Part shown: piece by piece, positions 47,050-59,478 of the stretch
Layout: each line of letters starts with the position of its first letter
Position numbering within the stretch: position 1 is the first letter of the stretch
Origin: Echinococcus granulosus
Taxonomy: Eukaryota; Platyhelminthes; Cestoda; Cyclophyllidea; Taeniidae
Assembly: GCF_000524195.1 (NCBI RefSeq)
Contig: NW_020170477.1
Coordinates: 135,487-199,486, forward strand
Reading direction: 5' to 3'
Length of the DNA: 64,000 nucleotides
Made by a program: the position numbers and the translations under genes
Notes under the pieces: model-generated
Told to the model about the DNA's origin: nothing
Seen by the model: only the letters and a program-made list of their open reading frames with translations
Databases searched by the model: none

Positions 47050-49371
47050 GAAATGGTATGGAAATAACATATTTTGAGCGGAAACGAATGTCCATTTCAC
47101 CCTGGTATGTAAAATGAATGTTGATGAAATTTACAGTTGGCACCTCTTCTGATTGGGTTGCTACTCATCACAAAATAAACACTGGGCTATGTGAATCTGT
47201 AAACGGTAGATTTATTCATGAACCATAGAACGGAGAATCAAGTTTACGCCCTTTAAAAGGACACATTTACCATAGATCCTCCCGAGTCACATGAACGTTG
47301 GCCTATTGTCACTCTGCGAAGGCGAAACTGGTCTTAAACCGGAAGCTCCTGCATACTTGCGACAAATGAAGGAGGGAATCGCTTAGGCTGAGAAGCGAAC
47401 ACGTGTAACCTCAAATAGCCACTTAAATCCATTGGACAGATACTCCAGGCCCGCAGGTCAAAATACTTCGACAGGTAAATTAAAATCCCTACCGTCTTAT
47501 AATTTTAGCGTTGGCTTCAGTGGATGTTCAGCGCTGACATTAGGTCCACTTGATTCAATAGTTGTGCTGATCCCTATCCACTGTTCATCACCTGATAAAG
47601 AAGGGTGATCTTTCATACTTTCTTCCTTGTCCAGGGCCGATATTGCTGGAATAGTTATGACCATTCTTGATACTAGTCAAAAAGTGATTTATGGCACCCA
47701 GCATTACCCACCTTATCATTTGGCCTCAGTTCGAGGAAAATAGCCTATTGAAAGAAAACTTCTCAACCAATTGGCATGCTTCCTGTCTCCCTACACTGTT
47801 GGCTTGTTGAGCCGCTTTTACGGCAGTGCTTACCTGCGAAACACATAGGTGAAAGTAATCACCTCTCGACAGCCTGGCCTAACCTGTTAATAGACCTACA
47901 CATTGAGAGCAGTTTATCAGTGATGCGGGACCACCTCCACTCCGGGAACACCCATATACAACACGTAAATCTAGACTTCAGGGTAGTTTTGGCCACGCCC
48001 CAGTAGCTTTTCCAACTGCTATCTAGTGCAGGTGCTTACTTATTCTTAGGCACACAATTACAGTATTCAAGTCTCCTCTCTATGCGGCTCTGGTCCACAA
48101 TGCTGATGACGCCTGCAATTCTTTTGTCGGGTATAGACACTTTCTCACTCCAAAGTATGCCAACTAACTAATAAGCCTTGTACTATTATAACCTCTTTTT
48201 AAGTTTTTGTGCTGACTAAAAAAAACAAACACTTCGACAAGGAGATTTTCAAAGAGCACATTTTGCGACCCCAAACGGAGGTGGAATATGCCAAAATAAA
48301 TAACCACGAGCCATCAAAATAAGAGGGAGAGAGAGAGAATCCGTGCAAAAGGTCATTCGGCATCGCATCTGGAGAGAGTTCACAATAAAACTAGTACAAG
48401 GTCGCAGTGGGGTCAGCACCTGGCGACCGTATTGAGGTAAAAGTACACTTTTCAATGTCAAGGGGTCTAGTAGGAACCCTAAAGTAGAAACATGATCGCG
48501 TACTAAAAACTGGAGGGTTTTACAATGTGGGATTTGTGTTTGCCCAAAAAAGACGAAAACGCTCTTCCAAACACCGAATAGGGAGAAGAGCGCTATCTAA
48601 TGAAGGCCTTCAAATAAATTTGCCTGTGATTCTACTGCCAATTGAGGCATTTTCGTGCCTTGGATCTAATAAAACAAGACAAAGTTTTAAGGAAATGTTG
48701 GAGTTTAATATTTAAAATGGAGTCATAGTGCGCCCGTTCCGGGTTCTATAAATGGCTCACCACCGCCCACCGGCAGGGCGCAGTAACATCGCTTTGGAAT
48801 GTCGTTTAGGTATTGTTAGAGAAAAGGTGGATGTGCCTAAAGTTCCAAGTTCTCAATAGAGGCCTTATGCTGATGTAAAGCCACCCAAATCACTATATAA
48901 CATTGGATTTCTAGGTTGTGGAGCAATTGTTAAACTGAATTGAAAGACTATCTCACCTAAGTGCAGAAGCAATGGAAACTGTACTCTTCATTAAATTCAC
49001 CCTCCAAGTGTAAAGTGTAGGGTATTCAAATATCAAAAACTGGTTTGATTATGGAGTAAGTACCTGCACCATCATTGCGGTCTGCACCAAGAGTGAAAGC
49101 ATTTAGCGGCGTCGACTTATGACCTCAAGCTCCTACTGCCTACCTTGATTAACTAAATACAGAAAAGATGAGGATACAAGCAAACATAATAATAAGAAGT
49201 GCACACATTCATCGCCTTAAGGCAAAGGAACTTCTTAATAATTTCGAAAAGAAGGTAGGGGGACTTTATAGAATGAAGAAACGATGGGAAAGAAGACTTT
49301 CGACCAAAGTACGCATTTATGAGTCCCCAATACTGCACAAATTTAGTGTGAAGGATTTTGTTAGCAATGTA
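47050..49371. other. Intergenic sequence
   Basis: About 2.3 kb. Short open frames on both strands show no family features. Should include the 3' UTR of the minus-strand gene at 49372; no canonical AATAAA was seen close to its stop. Confidence 0.4.
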
Positions 49372-50442
49372 TTAAACTTTGGCCTCAAAGTTGTTTAAAG
49401 GCACGGAAGTGGTCCAGTTGGGGTTCTGCGGGGCATGTACATCTATGTAGGTGTGGGCTAAACCCCGGTGTCGGTAGCTCTTCCACCTAAATGCTCTCGA
49501 AATCCTCATGGATATGAGTAGGCAGGTGGCACACGAAACGGTTAACATTACTAGTAGAGCAGGTAGAAATACTGTGGAAAATCGGTAACCGTTTTTCAGC
49601 TGAGGAGGAGAGGGAGGAGTTGAGGGCGATGTTAATAGGGTAGTGATTGTTCTAGGTGAAGACTCCTGTACCGAGTAACTTCGAGCCATTTTGAGAGGAT
49701 AGTTGTGGCGGCAAAGATGGTCATCAGAGCATACTCCAAGTTGACAAGTGCGCAAAGGAACTGGGGAGTTCGGCTGAGTAGAATTTGACCACTTATCAAA
49801 CGCCACGATACCTCCTATTGACGGGGGCCCGGGAAGAATCCGGAGAACACTAAACTCTGGTCGTTGACTACACTGAATACAGATGAATTGGAGAGAACGT
49901 CCTAGGCAGCCGGTTAATCGAATGCTTTTAAATGCGGGACCGAAGGTAAGGAAACGATCGAAAGTAGAGGTGCAGCTAATCACAAGGTTTTCAAACCACG
50001 GAAGCCCAGCCAGACTACACGACTCAAGAGCAATCGGTGCGCGCCAAGCATGAAGGGTTCTCAAGTCTGGAAGACCAGCAAAAGCGAGGGAGTTCAATAG
50101 CTTCGCTTGAAGAGGAAGATTCAGTTGAAGTTTGACAACCCTACCGCCTTCCTGCAGCTGGCTCAAGCCGTATGGTTCTATTGCCATTTGGGCAAGTTCC
50201 GACTTCTGCATCACGGCTAGGGTGTTAGATTCACCGATACGGACGGTATCACCGACACGGTGACACAGAACAGGATGGAAGACTGATGTTGGGAGGTCCT
50301 CTCTGTTTGAAGCACAATGAAGCATCAACAGCGTTCCAAATCGTCGATAACCGCAATAACAGTGGGTTTCAGTGAAACGGGCAGCAGATGCGCTGAGACA
50401 TGCCACCCAGAAGGACATTAGAATTATAGTACTTCCTGGCAT
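49372..50442 (-). CDS. Unrecognised type I membrane protein, single exon, 356 aa
   Basis: I do not recognise the family. The uninterrupted frame from ATG at 50442 has the full layout of a cell-surface protein. It starts with a signal peptide (residues 1-20, likely cut after ...CLSASA). The ectodomain has about a dozen cysteines, an NST N-glycosylation site near 220 and leucine-rich stretches (LPDLRTLHAW, LAGLPWFENL) reminiscent of degenerate leucine-rich repeats. A Ser/Thr/Pro-rich stalk (about 255-282) follows, then one membrane segment (about 290-312) and a basic start to a 44-residue cytoplasmic tail containing HTYIDV. Length, cysteines and stop-free frame argue strongly for a real gene. 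It could be a receptor or adhesion protein; no ligand or partner can be inferred. Neighbouring genes give no clue. Confidence 0.8.
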   Translation of the reverse strand: MPGSTIILMSFWVACLSASAARFTETHCYCGYRRFGTLLMLHCASNREDLPTSVFHPVLCHRVGDTVRIGESNTLAVMQKSELAQMAIEPYGLSQLQEGGRVVKLQLNLPLQAKLLNSLAFAGLPDLRTLHAWRAPIALESCSLAGLPWFENLVISCTSTFDRFLTFGPAFKSIRLTGCLGRSLQFICIQCSQRPEFSVLRILPGPPSIGGIVAFDKWSNSTQPNSPVPLRTCQLGVCSDDHLCRHNYPLKMARSYSVQESSPRTITTLLTSPSTPPSPPQLKNGYRFSTVFLPALLVMLTVSCATCLLISMRISRAFRWKSYRHRGLAHTYIDVHAPQNPNWTTSVPLNNFEAKV

Positions 50443-51999
50443 TATTCATTTCATGTCATCATGTATGCAAGCTTACGAGTTCGGTGTAGGCATTATCGTG
50501 AATGACGCTTCAAAGCGCGAGCATCTAGTTTGGTGACCTTACCAACCAATTGGGTGTATGCAATCGCAGTCTAACCAATCAAATTTAAGAACTAATCAAA
50601 TCGTGGTGTCACAGCTATCTGAAGGGCCATGCAAAGAGTGAATCACACAAAAGCGGGCTGTAAGGTTGGAATAAATGTCCATACTGCAAGCTTCAATAGC
50701 TCACAAAAAACCAGCCATCCAACGATCGGTCTAAGTTTAAATAATATAAGTGACTAAAAGAAATATTCACGCTTCCGGCCAGTATTTACGGATTTGATTA
50801 GAGGAAGCAAGTAACAAGGATAATACATACTCCGTGTGTGTCTGCTCCATGGAGCCAAAAGACTAGTGTCATAATGATGATCACAACTTGTAGTCATATC
50901 ACTGAGGCAAGCGTGTCAGACCAATAAAATCTAACCGAACACCAACTGTCTACTACTCGCCCGTGAAATGGACTCGATGTTCTTATTGACATTCCTTAAC
51001 ATCTTCCATTAAAGATTGAGATTACCGTCCATAAGTGTATACTGATGCTTATTATAGGAGTTGAGTTCATAAACGCTGGTCAAACTGATATGAAGATCAG
51101 GTAACATTACTTGGTAAAACCATTATTTGAGAAGGTACAAGATTCGACAGTCAACATATAACCAACCCTTGTTTCGTATTGTATCCTTACCGAGTTTTTG
51201 ATTGAAAATAACGGGGTTGAGAGAGCCTAGAAGCACAGTGTTTGGACCCCAGGCATCAAAGGAAAGTAACATCAGGATAAAGTACACATGGGTCGAGGTT
51301 GGGAAAAATTTCCTTTTGCGAAGAGAAAGCTTAGTTCAACTTGATTCCAAATTTCAGAAGGCGTGTCCTCTTAACTTATTCCAAAGCTTGTTTTTCAAAC
51401 AATTACAATTGCCGTTACAATTCCTCTGCGTTGCCTACTATTTTAAGTAATTTAACACCTTGTAATCAAAAACTGAAAAGCATGCTACCATTGCTATATT
51501 TAAATCGGAATGGGAAGCAAAACTAAGTCCTTTGAATATTGAATCACTTATAATGCAGAGCACAATCCAAACAACGGAAGTAGCGTGTTAACAGGCTTGG
51601 ATGACAACGTAAAGCTGAGATCTTTCAAAAGGAAATAAGAGCGCATTTGGTAACATCCGATTGAGCATGGAATAGTAGCGTTTAGCTCCCTTTAACTGAG
51701 ACCGAATCAGTAACAGTTACGGGCAATAGATGTACCCGCTTTGGGACTAAAATATGAACACCTTATTGCGTTTTAAGACATTAAAGTTAAAGAACACAGG
51801 AAGATCTGTACAAAAGATGAGTCTGATGAATGACAAATAGACTGGGTGCACCATTCTACATTCAATACGCAATGAATAAGCCGTACACTAGTGGGAGTTA
51901 GGGTTACTTTTGAATATCCGACTTCTGAAAGAACACAGGAACAGTAATTCGAAGCTTGATCAAAGGAATGATTCACGGAGAGATGCAATACCCTCGGGA
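50443..51999. other. Intergenic sequence
   Basis: About 1.6 kb between the membrane protein and PI synthase genes. No feature recognised. Confidence 0.4.
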
Positions 52000-53528
52000 T
52001 CACTTGACCTTCTCTTGGCCCGAGTTGATCGCCTGTGACGTGGAATTCCTACGCTGGTAAGCATCCACCCCAGCCATATTAACTGCAGCAACATAGAGAT
52101 GCACGAGACTAATGAAAGTCTTCAAAAGTGCGATGGGCAGGCTCAAATAGAGAACCACAAGATGCACCCCTAGGCCAAAAACTGAAAATATGTGAAAGTT
52201 TAACAGAATAATCAAGATATGCGCAAAATGATGAACGCGACATTATAACAGAACACCGGTAATTTAATTAACCGGAAAAACTTCGATAATACCAAAATAT
52301 TGCTCACAACTCGAATGAAAGAAAATATTAATAAAAGTCAACTTTGCATTAAACGTCAAAGGTAATGAGAGACACTGGCTCAAAGCTTTCAGCAAACTAC
52401 TTTCAAAAAGCATGATTCATCATGAGGGCCAATTGATCATTTTTAGACCATTACACCTGTCTTTCTACAAAACCACTCATCCAATACGACTTACAAGTGG
52501 ATCCTTCAGCAAAATGAAGAAGATAAAGCATTGCATAGAAGAGTTCGTTTCCAGCACACATGATAAAAAGAACCACCTGCATTTAAAACAAAACCTATTA
52601 ATGTAAATGCGTATAAATCCCGATTCATATGTCTTACCATCACAAATGTGGATTATTACTTACTCGGTTCGTATAATATATCCGAAGTAACGGATTACCA
52701 TCTAAGCTGATTGTCTTATGGCTAGAAGAACCACCTTGAATCGACCTTAAGGAGGATAATGAACGTAAAGATAAACTTACGACTGAACGTGCAGCCAATG
52801 ACTTGCGATATCAATGCAGGCAGATATTTGAAAAAAGAACAAGTAACGCGGATAGAAAGTACCAAGCGTAAAGAGTAGACACGTAGTCGTACAACGGTCG
52901 CTTAGCATATCCAAAGCTGCGCCAAATTTTGTGCCTGGAACCGAAGAATAAACGTGAGACAGTTAAATCCACCTTCCTGCACTAGTGTAGACTAGCAAAG
53001 CTGCTCAATGGATAAACCGTTCAAAGCATACATTCTAGATGGGATTTAGCGGACATATTTGATATTCTGCAACCATCTTACATTGCATGCCGTGTAAACC
53101 ATATGGTTAAATTCACTCACGATAGATAAAATGTAGAAACTAGGCAGTATATCAAAGACATACTCTGATCAAGAAGTCTGGCAACGTGACCATCAAAGGC
53201 ATCAAGGAGAGCTGATAAGAGATACGACACAGCGGCCCGGACCGGATCGGTCGACATATACCAGCAGGCGTAGAGGAGCAAAAGAATTCGAACGTAACCT
53301 AACAAAGGAACAAAAAAAGGAAAGGCGTAGAAAATAAAAACGGATACCACGAAAAGTTGCATCATTCAACCACTTTGAAGGCGTTCAATGAAGGGGTTTG
53401 ACTTGACCACACCGGAAGCATTAATTGCACAAAAAAGATTAGCGCAACCGCACTATTGCAACAAAACGCAACCCAAGCCGGAACTCACCGATTAAATTTG
53501 GTATAAAAAGAAATATGCACTCCGCCAT
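52000..53528 (-). CDS. CDIPT: CDP-diacylglycerol-inositol 3-phosphatidyltransferase (PI synthase)
   Basis: This integral ER membrane enzyme joins CDP-diacylglycerol and myo-inositol to make phosphatidylinositol. Six exons: 53489-53528, 53164-53298, 52781-52934, 52664-52745, 52495-52576, 52000-52181; 224 residues (human 213). All phases agree. The protein starts MAECIFLFIPNLIGYVRI, matching the human start. The CDP-alcohol transferase signature is complete: D46..D49-G..A-R54, then G63, D67 and D71 (LLDAFDGHVARLLDQ, then KFGAALDMLSDRC). Further matches are DIASHWLHVQS, NPLLRIYYT and MCAGNELFY, and the last exon carries the C-terminal membrane segment and NMAGVDAYQRR. The first coding exon has only 40 bases and one intron only 35. 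The C-terminal tail is longer and polar compared with human. Confidence 0.96.
52746..52780 (-). other. 35-base intron in PI synthase
   Basis: GTAAGT...CTTAAG between HWLHVQS and SIQGGSSSHK, with a Ser codon split. Needed to keep frame and match the human spacing. Confidence 0.85.
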
Positions 53529-53779
53529 TTAAGGGTACCACGGGGGAGGGTTAGCAACTTTGTGACAGCCAGATTACAAGCAATGAAATAAAACAAAAGT
53601 TTTGTGGCCAAATTAGTGGATGAAAGGTAAATTCCTATTCTAGGCCAAAAAGTTGTCCTTCCTAAGGTAAGGTTAAAAAGTATTTGTAGAGTAGCATTAA
53701 ATTGAAGCAAATTTCGTGACTAAAATGAAATGTGTAGAGCCCAGTTTTGCAAGTGTAGAATCTTAAGACTTTCCACAGA

Positions 53780-54480
53780 CAAACGAATACATAACTTTTA
53801 AACGAAATACAAATATTTAACAAAGAGAGGGCACAAGGGCAGCTGCCATGGAACAAAGGCCAACCCGCTCGACGTAGTACAGTGACCAAGCCAAAAGTGG
53901 CTCTTCAGCGTACCAACCGTTAAACAACCAATGCATTACACAACCCCTTCTCTTTTTTGAGCTTCGTTTTTGACGGTCCCCATGGCCATCTTCATTGCGT
54001 CAGTCATCACAAATTAGTCGGGGCTGTAAGGAAACACCCACGAGCTGGCCGGCTCAGTCATCAAATTTTCTATGCAACTGGGGTTACATCACTAAACTTT
54101 TTAAAGAATTTAGGTGGATTTGGAGTTTTGGCTAGCTTGGAAACTGGATTCTGGATCAGGGAGTTTCGCCGGTCAACATGAGCGTCCATAGACATACGCA
54201 GGAACGCTGGACTCAAAGCGGATATATCCGAGGAAACATGGGACTTAACACAGGTCTGTGGGGGAAGGTTGTGTGTCTGCTCCTCCTTGCCACGTTGTTC
54301 TCACTCAGAAACTGGCCAGTCATATCTACTTGGGCTCTATCCGTCCAGAAGAGAAGTGGAAGAGGTATAGCGAATTTAGTTTATTGACATAGAGAAGGTG
54401 TTAACTCTGCTGGCATGGCTTGGGAGCCAACCCACCCAGTGTGGTACAGTGGCCCAGTCAATAGTAGCTCCTCATCCAAT
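53780..54480 (-). mobile_element. Truncated TRIM-like element, minus orientation
   Basis: A left LTR portion (about 53780-53940, ending ATGCATTACA) and a right LTR portion (about 54385-54480) both carry GTACAGTG(A/G)CCAAG-type blocks. The interior is only about 440 bases. It lies in the spacer between the divergent PI synthase and TAF2 genes. Confidence 0.55.
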
Positions 54481-54742
54481 TCTACCGTGCACATGAGAAG
54501 AATTTTTCGGAAAAGTTGTGAAAAACGTTTTACTTTTAAAAAAGACAAGTTTTCAAGCCGTTTTTAGATTAGGCCGTGGTGCTTAAATTATTCTTTTTTA
54601 CTGATTATCGCAATTAATTTTGAGACACTGGCTGACTATTTCAAGGTCGACTTCGTACGTCTTCAGCCCCATTCTTTCAACCCTTCGCCATTGTCATCAA
54701 TGTGCTTTTTACTTTTTATGCATTTCCTTGCTGTAAAGTAAT

Positions 54743-54892
54743 ATGGCGGGATCGAAACCCATATGCAAAGAATGTAACTACGAAATCATTCTTTCTAATG
54801 GTCTTTGGTGTTGCGAATGTGTGAAAACACAGATTTTCAACGCAGTTTTTTGCTCCTCTTTTGTTGTTTACTCACCTCTTTGTACACCAGCA
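54743..54892 (+). CDS. Possible extra 5' coding exon of TAF2 with a Cys-pair motif
   Basis: ATG at 54743 opens MAGSKPICKECNYEI, then LWCCECVKTQ: two CxxC-like pairs as in small zinc-binding motifs. A strong donor GTAAGT at 54893 is in phase 0. The acceptor TTTTTTAG at 55218 opens the TAF2 exon in the same phase (DSFR-MNQT). If spliced, TAF2 gains about 54 N-terminal residues. It could equally be a chance frame or a separate transcript leader. Confidence 0.3.
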
Positions 54893-55230
54893 GTAAGTGA
54901 AAGTTGTACTCACTATTATCTGTGCCTTTATTTTATTGCTGAAGCACTACACTACCTGTTTGCCTGTGCATTAATCACATTCGACGACAACACAGGGTGG
55001 CCACTTTTACTGCGCACAAATCAGTAGCCTCTTTGCTTTTGTAGTGGTTTATTGTGTGCCATGTTTTTTGTTGTCTCTTTAGGTACATTGCTGTATTAGG
55101 TAGATAGTCTTAGCGTTGCTTTTCTATTAATAGAAAACGCATTGTTCATTCTAGGACGTCTCCCCCAATCTAAACATCGGATAAACGATTTCGTGCCACA
55201 TTAGTTCCTCTTTTTTAGGACTCATTCAGA

Positions 55231-58200
55231 ATGAATCAGACTATTTTGTTAACAAAGACTTCGTTGACAAAAAGGCCTTTTCGTCTTGCCCACCAAACAC
55301 TTTGTTTGTCAAAAATAGACTTTTCCCAGTGCATTGTGGTTGGCTTTACGCAGTTAGTAATTTGGCCACTAGAAACGTCTCTACGACGTATTCCCTTGAA
55401 TGTGCGTCAGTGTCGCATACACCGAGTCGTGGTTGAGGCTGCAGAAGAGTACTTTAGGGGTCCTTCAGATATTTACTCGCGCATCTATCCTCCTGTCGAC
55501 GTGCCCGTGGCTTTTTCTGATCCTTGTGTGGAGATTTGCAAACAGGATTGTAAATTTAGGACCCTGGACAACTTTGAAATCAAACATGCCTCAATTATAT
55601 CTACTACAGACCCTGATGAAGGAGGTGGTGAACTTACTGTGCGGATTCCACCTTCGATACTTGGGCTAGTGCGGGATAAACAACCCCTTCTTGTCACCAT
55701 AGAGTTCTCGCTCACACGTCCCAAATACGGCTTCCACTTCGTCATCCCAGAAGATGGCTCTCTGGATACTGCATATGCCTTTACTGGTGGTCCGCCGAAT
55801 TCGTCTCGTTCCTGGTTTCCATGTGTTGATTGTAGCGAGCCCTGTACTTGGAAAATCGAAATCACTGTTGACGAGGACTTTGTTGCAATAGCTCCTGGTG
55901 AGCTGCTTGGTCCACCAGAGTATACAGATGATCTACGTGCGAAGACCTACCAATTTTTCCTTGCCCAACCCACCTCTGCACCATCCATTGGCCTAGTTAT
56001 TGGTGCGTTTGAAATATTTCCCGATATAAGTGAATCAACGGGCAGTACGGTAATAACCCATTTCTGTCCGAAGGGTTTGCGCAGTCTTCTGGTGCATAGC
56101 TCCCAATCACTTGCGGGCATCGTTGAATACTACGAAGGCGAGCTGGCCTCACAGTTTCCGTTCCATTCCCTCGACTTTGTGTTTGTCGATCGTGCTTTCG
56201 AAGATCATCAATCTTTCGCCTCTGTCATAATCTTCTCTGTTGATCTACTGTACTCTCCGCGCATAATTGATCAAGCAATTACGTCTCGTCGCATCTTTGC
56301 CTTTGCTGTGGCTCAGCAATTTTTCGGTTGTGCGTTACAAGCTGAGACATGGGCTGGTGCCTGGTTGCCCTATGGAATAGCCGGCTACCTTGCCGGTCTA
56401 TACCAGAAACGCGTATTTGGCAATAACGAATATCGCTATTTCATCGCCAACGAGATGCGCTCTGTAACTGGATACGAGCACACACGTCACGGAATAATCC
56501 TGGATCCCAGCAATACAATTCGTAAGAATACGTATTTCAGCTTGAAGCACCCACAGGTGAGTTTCAAAGCAGTCAAAATCAGAACAATACTCTTCCATTC
56601 AAGATCATATCGCATTTTTTAATTCTTGGACAGAAGTACAAATCATGGATAGTGAAGAATTCACATATTTAAATACGCATTCAAGTAGCCAAAATCACAT
56701 TTCTACCAACACAACATTGGGTTGTTTTTCACTTAATCCCCTCCCCTGATTTCCTTATAGTTTTTAAAGAGCTTAACATTCCCCTTCCTCGTTTTAGGTA
56801 CTTTCGCCGGACTATTTGAGTGTATACATAAAGAAGTCCCATCTAGTGATCAGAATGCTTGGCCTGCGTTTTGGGCAGCGTGTTCTTCTACAAGTTTTCA
56901 ACAAACTCTTCGTCCTGGCCCGCCTATCGACCATCAACGCAGGCGCAGAGGAGAAGGTGCCCGTCAATGGTACACCTGTTCCACACGACAACTCCGTCAC
57001 CACCGTATCCGAGGATAGTGCTGTGCCCCCGACGCTGAGTGACGAGAACCGCGCCAACCTTCTCCTTTCGACCGACTCCTTTCGACGCATCATCTCGACG
57101 GTCACTGGACAAGACATAGAAAACTTCCTCGATCACTGGGTCTTCAAGCCGGGTCATGTTCGCCTCTTTGCTAAGTTCCTCTTCAACAGGAAGCGCAATG
57201 TTGTTGAACTGGAGTTGAAGCAGGTAGGCTGGTTGATTGCGCATTCTGTAAGACTTCGAAATCTTTCTAGATTTCGTTCCTCAATAATATCTCCATGTTG
57301 ATTGCGTCAATTTTTTAAGCTGCCAGGACTCAAATGCCTGGTGGCTATCGCCGTACGTTATACTTGTAGGACCTGCAATCACGAAGCACCCTAAACTATA
57401 CCGGTCCACTGACAGCTATGCTACAAGAACTCGACGGTCCTTTCATACACACCTTTAAACTGGAGGAGGGACGAACCTCGAAGGATCTACAGTGTCATTC
57501 CAAGTCAAGAAAACACAAGAAGAAAAAGATTCCTCTCTCCAATGGTGACGAGGTGGAGATGGATCTTAGTCGGATATACCCCGACTCGCCACTTCTCTGG
57601 CTACGATTGGATCCTGATCTCACCGTCATTCGCAGTATCCATACTGAACAGGCAGACTTCGCCTGGCACCTTATGCTGGCCTATGACAGGGACTGCTTAG
57701 GCCAATTGGAGGCTGTACATGCTCTCGTCGACTTTGTATCACCAGAAACACGTCATGCTCTCTCTAATATCGTCGCTGATGAACAGGTGCGCATATTGAC
57801 CATTTTTGAGAGTTTCTTCCCTTTCTAAAGCGTCTTCTCGAAAATTGTTTTTCAATGCTGACATAAGATCCAATCGCAGTCTAATTTTTGTCGTCCTTCA
57901 CAATATGTTTCTCTTGAATACTCCAATGGTCATCCTTAAGGGCTTATTCAAGTAATGCTGATTAGAATACGAGTGTTATAGTTGTTCATAAAAATCAGTA
58001 TAGTGCTTAGCAAGATTGAATAAGAAGTAAGCTTATTGAATTAATAGAACCCAAAGGTTGGATACATTCAATGGTGCCGGCACACATTGTGGAAAGTAGC
58101 GCTTTGGTAAGCTGTTACGCCTACACTCTTTATTCAAATGATGGTTTTGCAAATTTTGCAACTTTTACAGCCATTTGCCTTAATTTCTCTTAGGTTTACT

Positions 58201-59399
58201 ACCGGGTTCGAACAGATGCTTGTTTTGTCCTCTGTCGAGTCGCCAATGAGTTAGCAAGCATCGGTGCTGGCGGTGTCGGCTTAGGATTATCCGCAGGTGG
58301 CGGTGGAGTTGGTGGAAGTTCTAGTCACCACACTCATCAGACCTCTTCCGTTCTCATTCCGCTCTTCTGGCAACTCTACTCCTCGCCTCTGACTCGTGGA
58401 CTCGTGCGTCAAAACGACTTCTCTAACTTGCAGCGCTACTTTTTGCAAAAGGCCATTGTTCGTGCTGTCGCCACCCTGCGTATTCAGCAAGTTTGCCCGT
58501 GGGATGTACTTAATTTCCTTGTCGAGTTGAATCGGTACAATGATAACTCACGCAACGCCTACTCCGACTGCTACTACCGGGCGGAACTGATCAATGCAAT
58601 GAAGGATACACTCACACCTGCTATTGTAATGCGTGGTGTGATTTCTGTCTCCTCTTTGCCAAATGAAGTGCGAACTGTAGTGGAGGAGGTAGCGAGATGC
58701 CTTAATCGTGATGCTCAAATCCCAAGCTATAAGAGAATGGTCACCGTAGCATGCCTCCTCGCAATCCGACGCCTACAACGATTCGGATTCCTTCCAGTTG
58801 ACCCAAAGCTCTTTTACAAAGCCGCTGCTTCCGGTCATTACACAGATGTGCGTCTGGCTGCTATAGAATGCCTCGTCGATTATGTTCGCGGGGAACGAGA
58901 CCAAACCGCTTTGGAATGGCTATTTGACCAAATCATCGAGCAAAAAGGCACTACAGAGGCCTCTTATTCCCGCCTCCGCTATGAAACAGTTCGTTTACTG
59001 ACTGAAACACCTCCATTTGCCCGTGGAGAGACAGGAAGCAGACTTGATACACCACAGCTGGTGGACAGAATCTGGTCGTTGATGAACCACGGGTGTGCTG
59101 GTGACTCGAGATTGCGCTGTGCTTTGACCGATCTCTACTTCAGCCTCTACGGCAACAGGCGACCCTCCTGTCTACCATTGGCAGATGGTGTGCTTCTGGT
59201 TCGAGTTCGTGAAGGTCGTTCAATGGTGCGATTGCCAGAGAAGGAGGGCTCAATGGACGGAGATCGAGCTGATGGAAACGAAAGTGGCTTGTTGGAGTCA
59301 ACTGGTCGACCTCAATTGGAAAACTGCTCACCTCTCAAACGAAGAATGGAGCATTTGAGTGATGATGACGATGAGTACATCGTAAGTCCTTCAGCCTAG
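55231..59399 (+). CDS. TAF2: TAF2, TFIID subunit 2
   Basis: TAF2 (TAFII150) is the TFIID subunit that helps position the complex on the initiator element. Exons 55231-56556, 56798-57223, 57370-57786 and 58194-59399; about 1125 residues (human 1199). The first 600 residues form an M1-aminopeptidase-like fold with matches such as LNVRQCRIHRV, PKYGFHFVIPEDGS, RSWFPCVD, CTWKIE and AQQFFGC. The zinc-binding HExxH is absent, as in all TAF2, so it is not an enzyme. Later matches are VLLQVFNKL, FLFNRKRNVVELELKQ, CHSKSR..KKKKIPL, DSPLLWLR and LQRYFLQKAI, then HEAT-like helices to RPSCLPL and an acidic end SDDDDEYI. The ATG follows an in-frame TAG that is itself part of a TTTTTTAG acceptor. A GTAAGT at 59382 could splice onward, but an AATAAA 74 bases past the stop favours termination here. 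The His/Lys-rich tail of human TAF2 is missing. Confidence 0.95.
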
Positions 59400-59472
59400 C
59401 CATTACTGAGTGCATGGATAGGAAAAGGTGTGAATTTATGGGGTAACTAAATAGGTCTATGCAGTGCTTTGT

Positions 59473-59478
59473 AATAAA
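59473..59478 (+). promoter_or_regulatory. Candidate TAF2 polyadenylation signal
   Basis: AATAAA 74 bases downstream of the TAF2 stop, in an AT-rich context. Confidence 0.6.

Noticed and set aside
59382..59399. GTAAGT near the TAF2 stop as a donor to a further exon
   Set aside because: A stop follows 15 bases on and an AATAAA lies 74 bases past it; no plausible TAF2 tail exon was found downstream. Kept only as a caveat.
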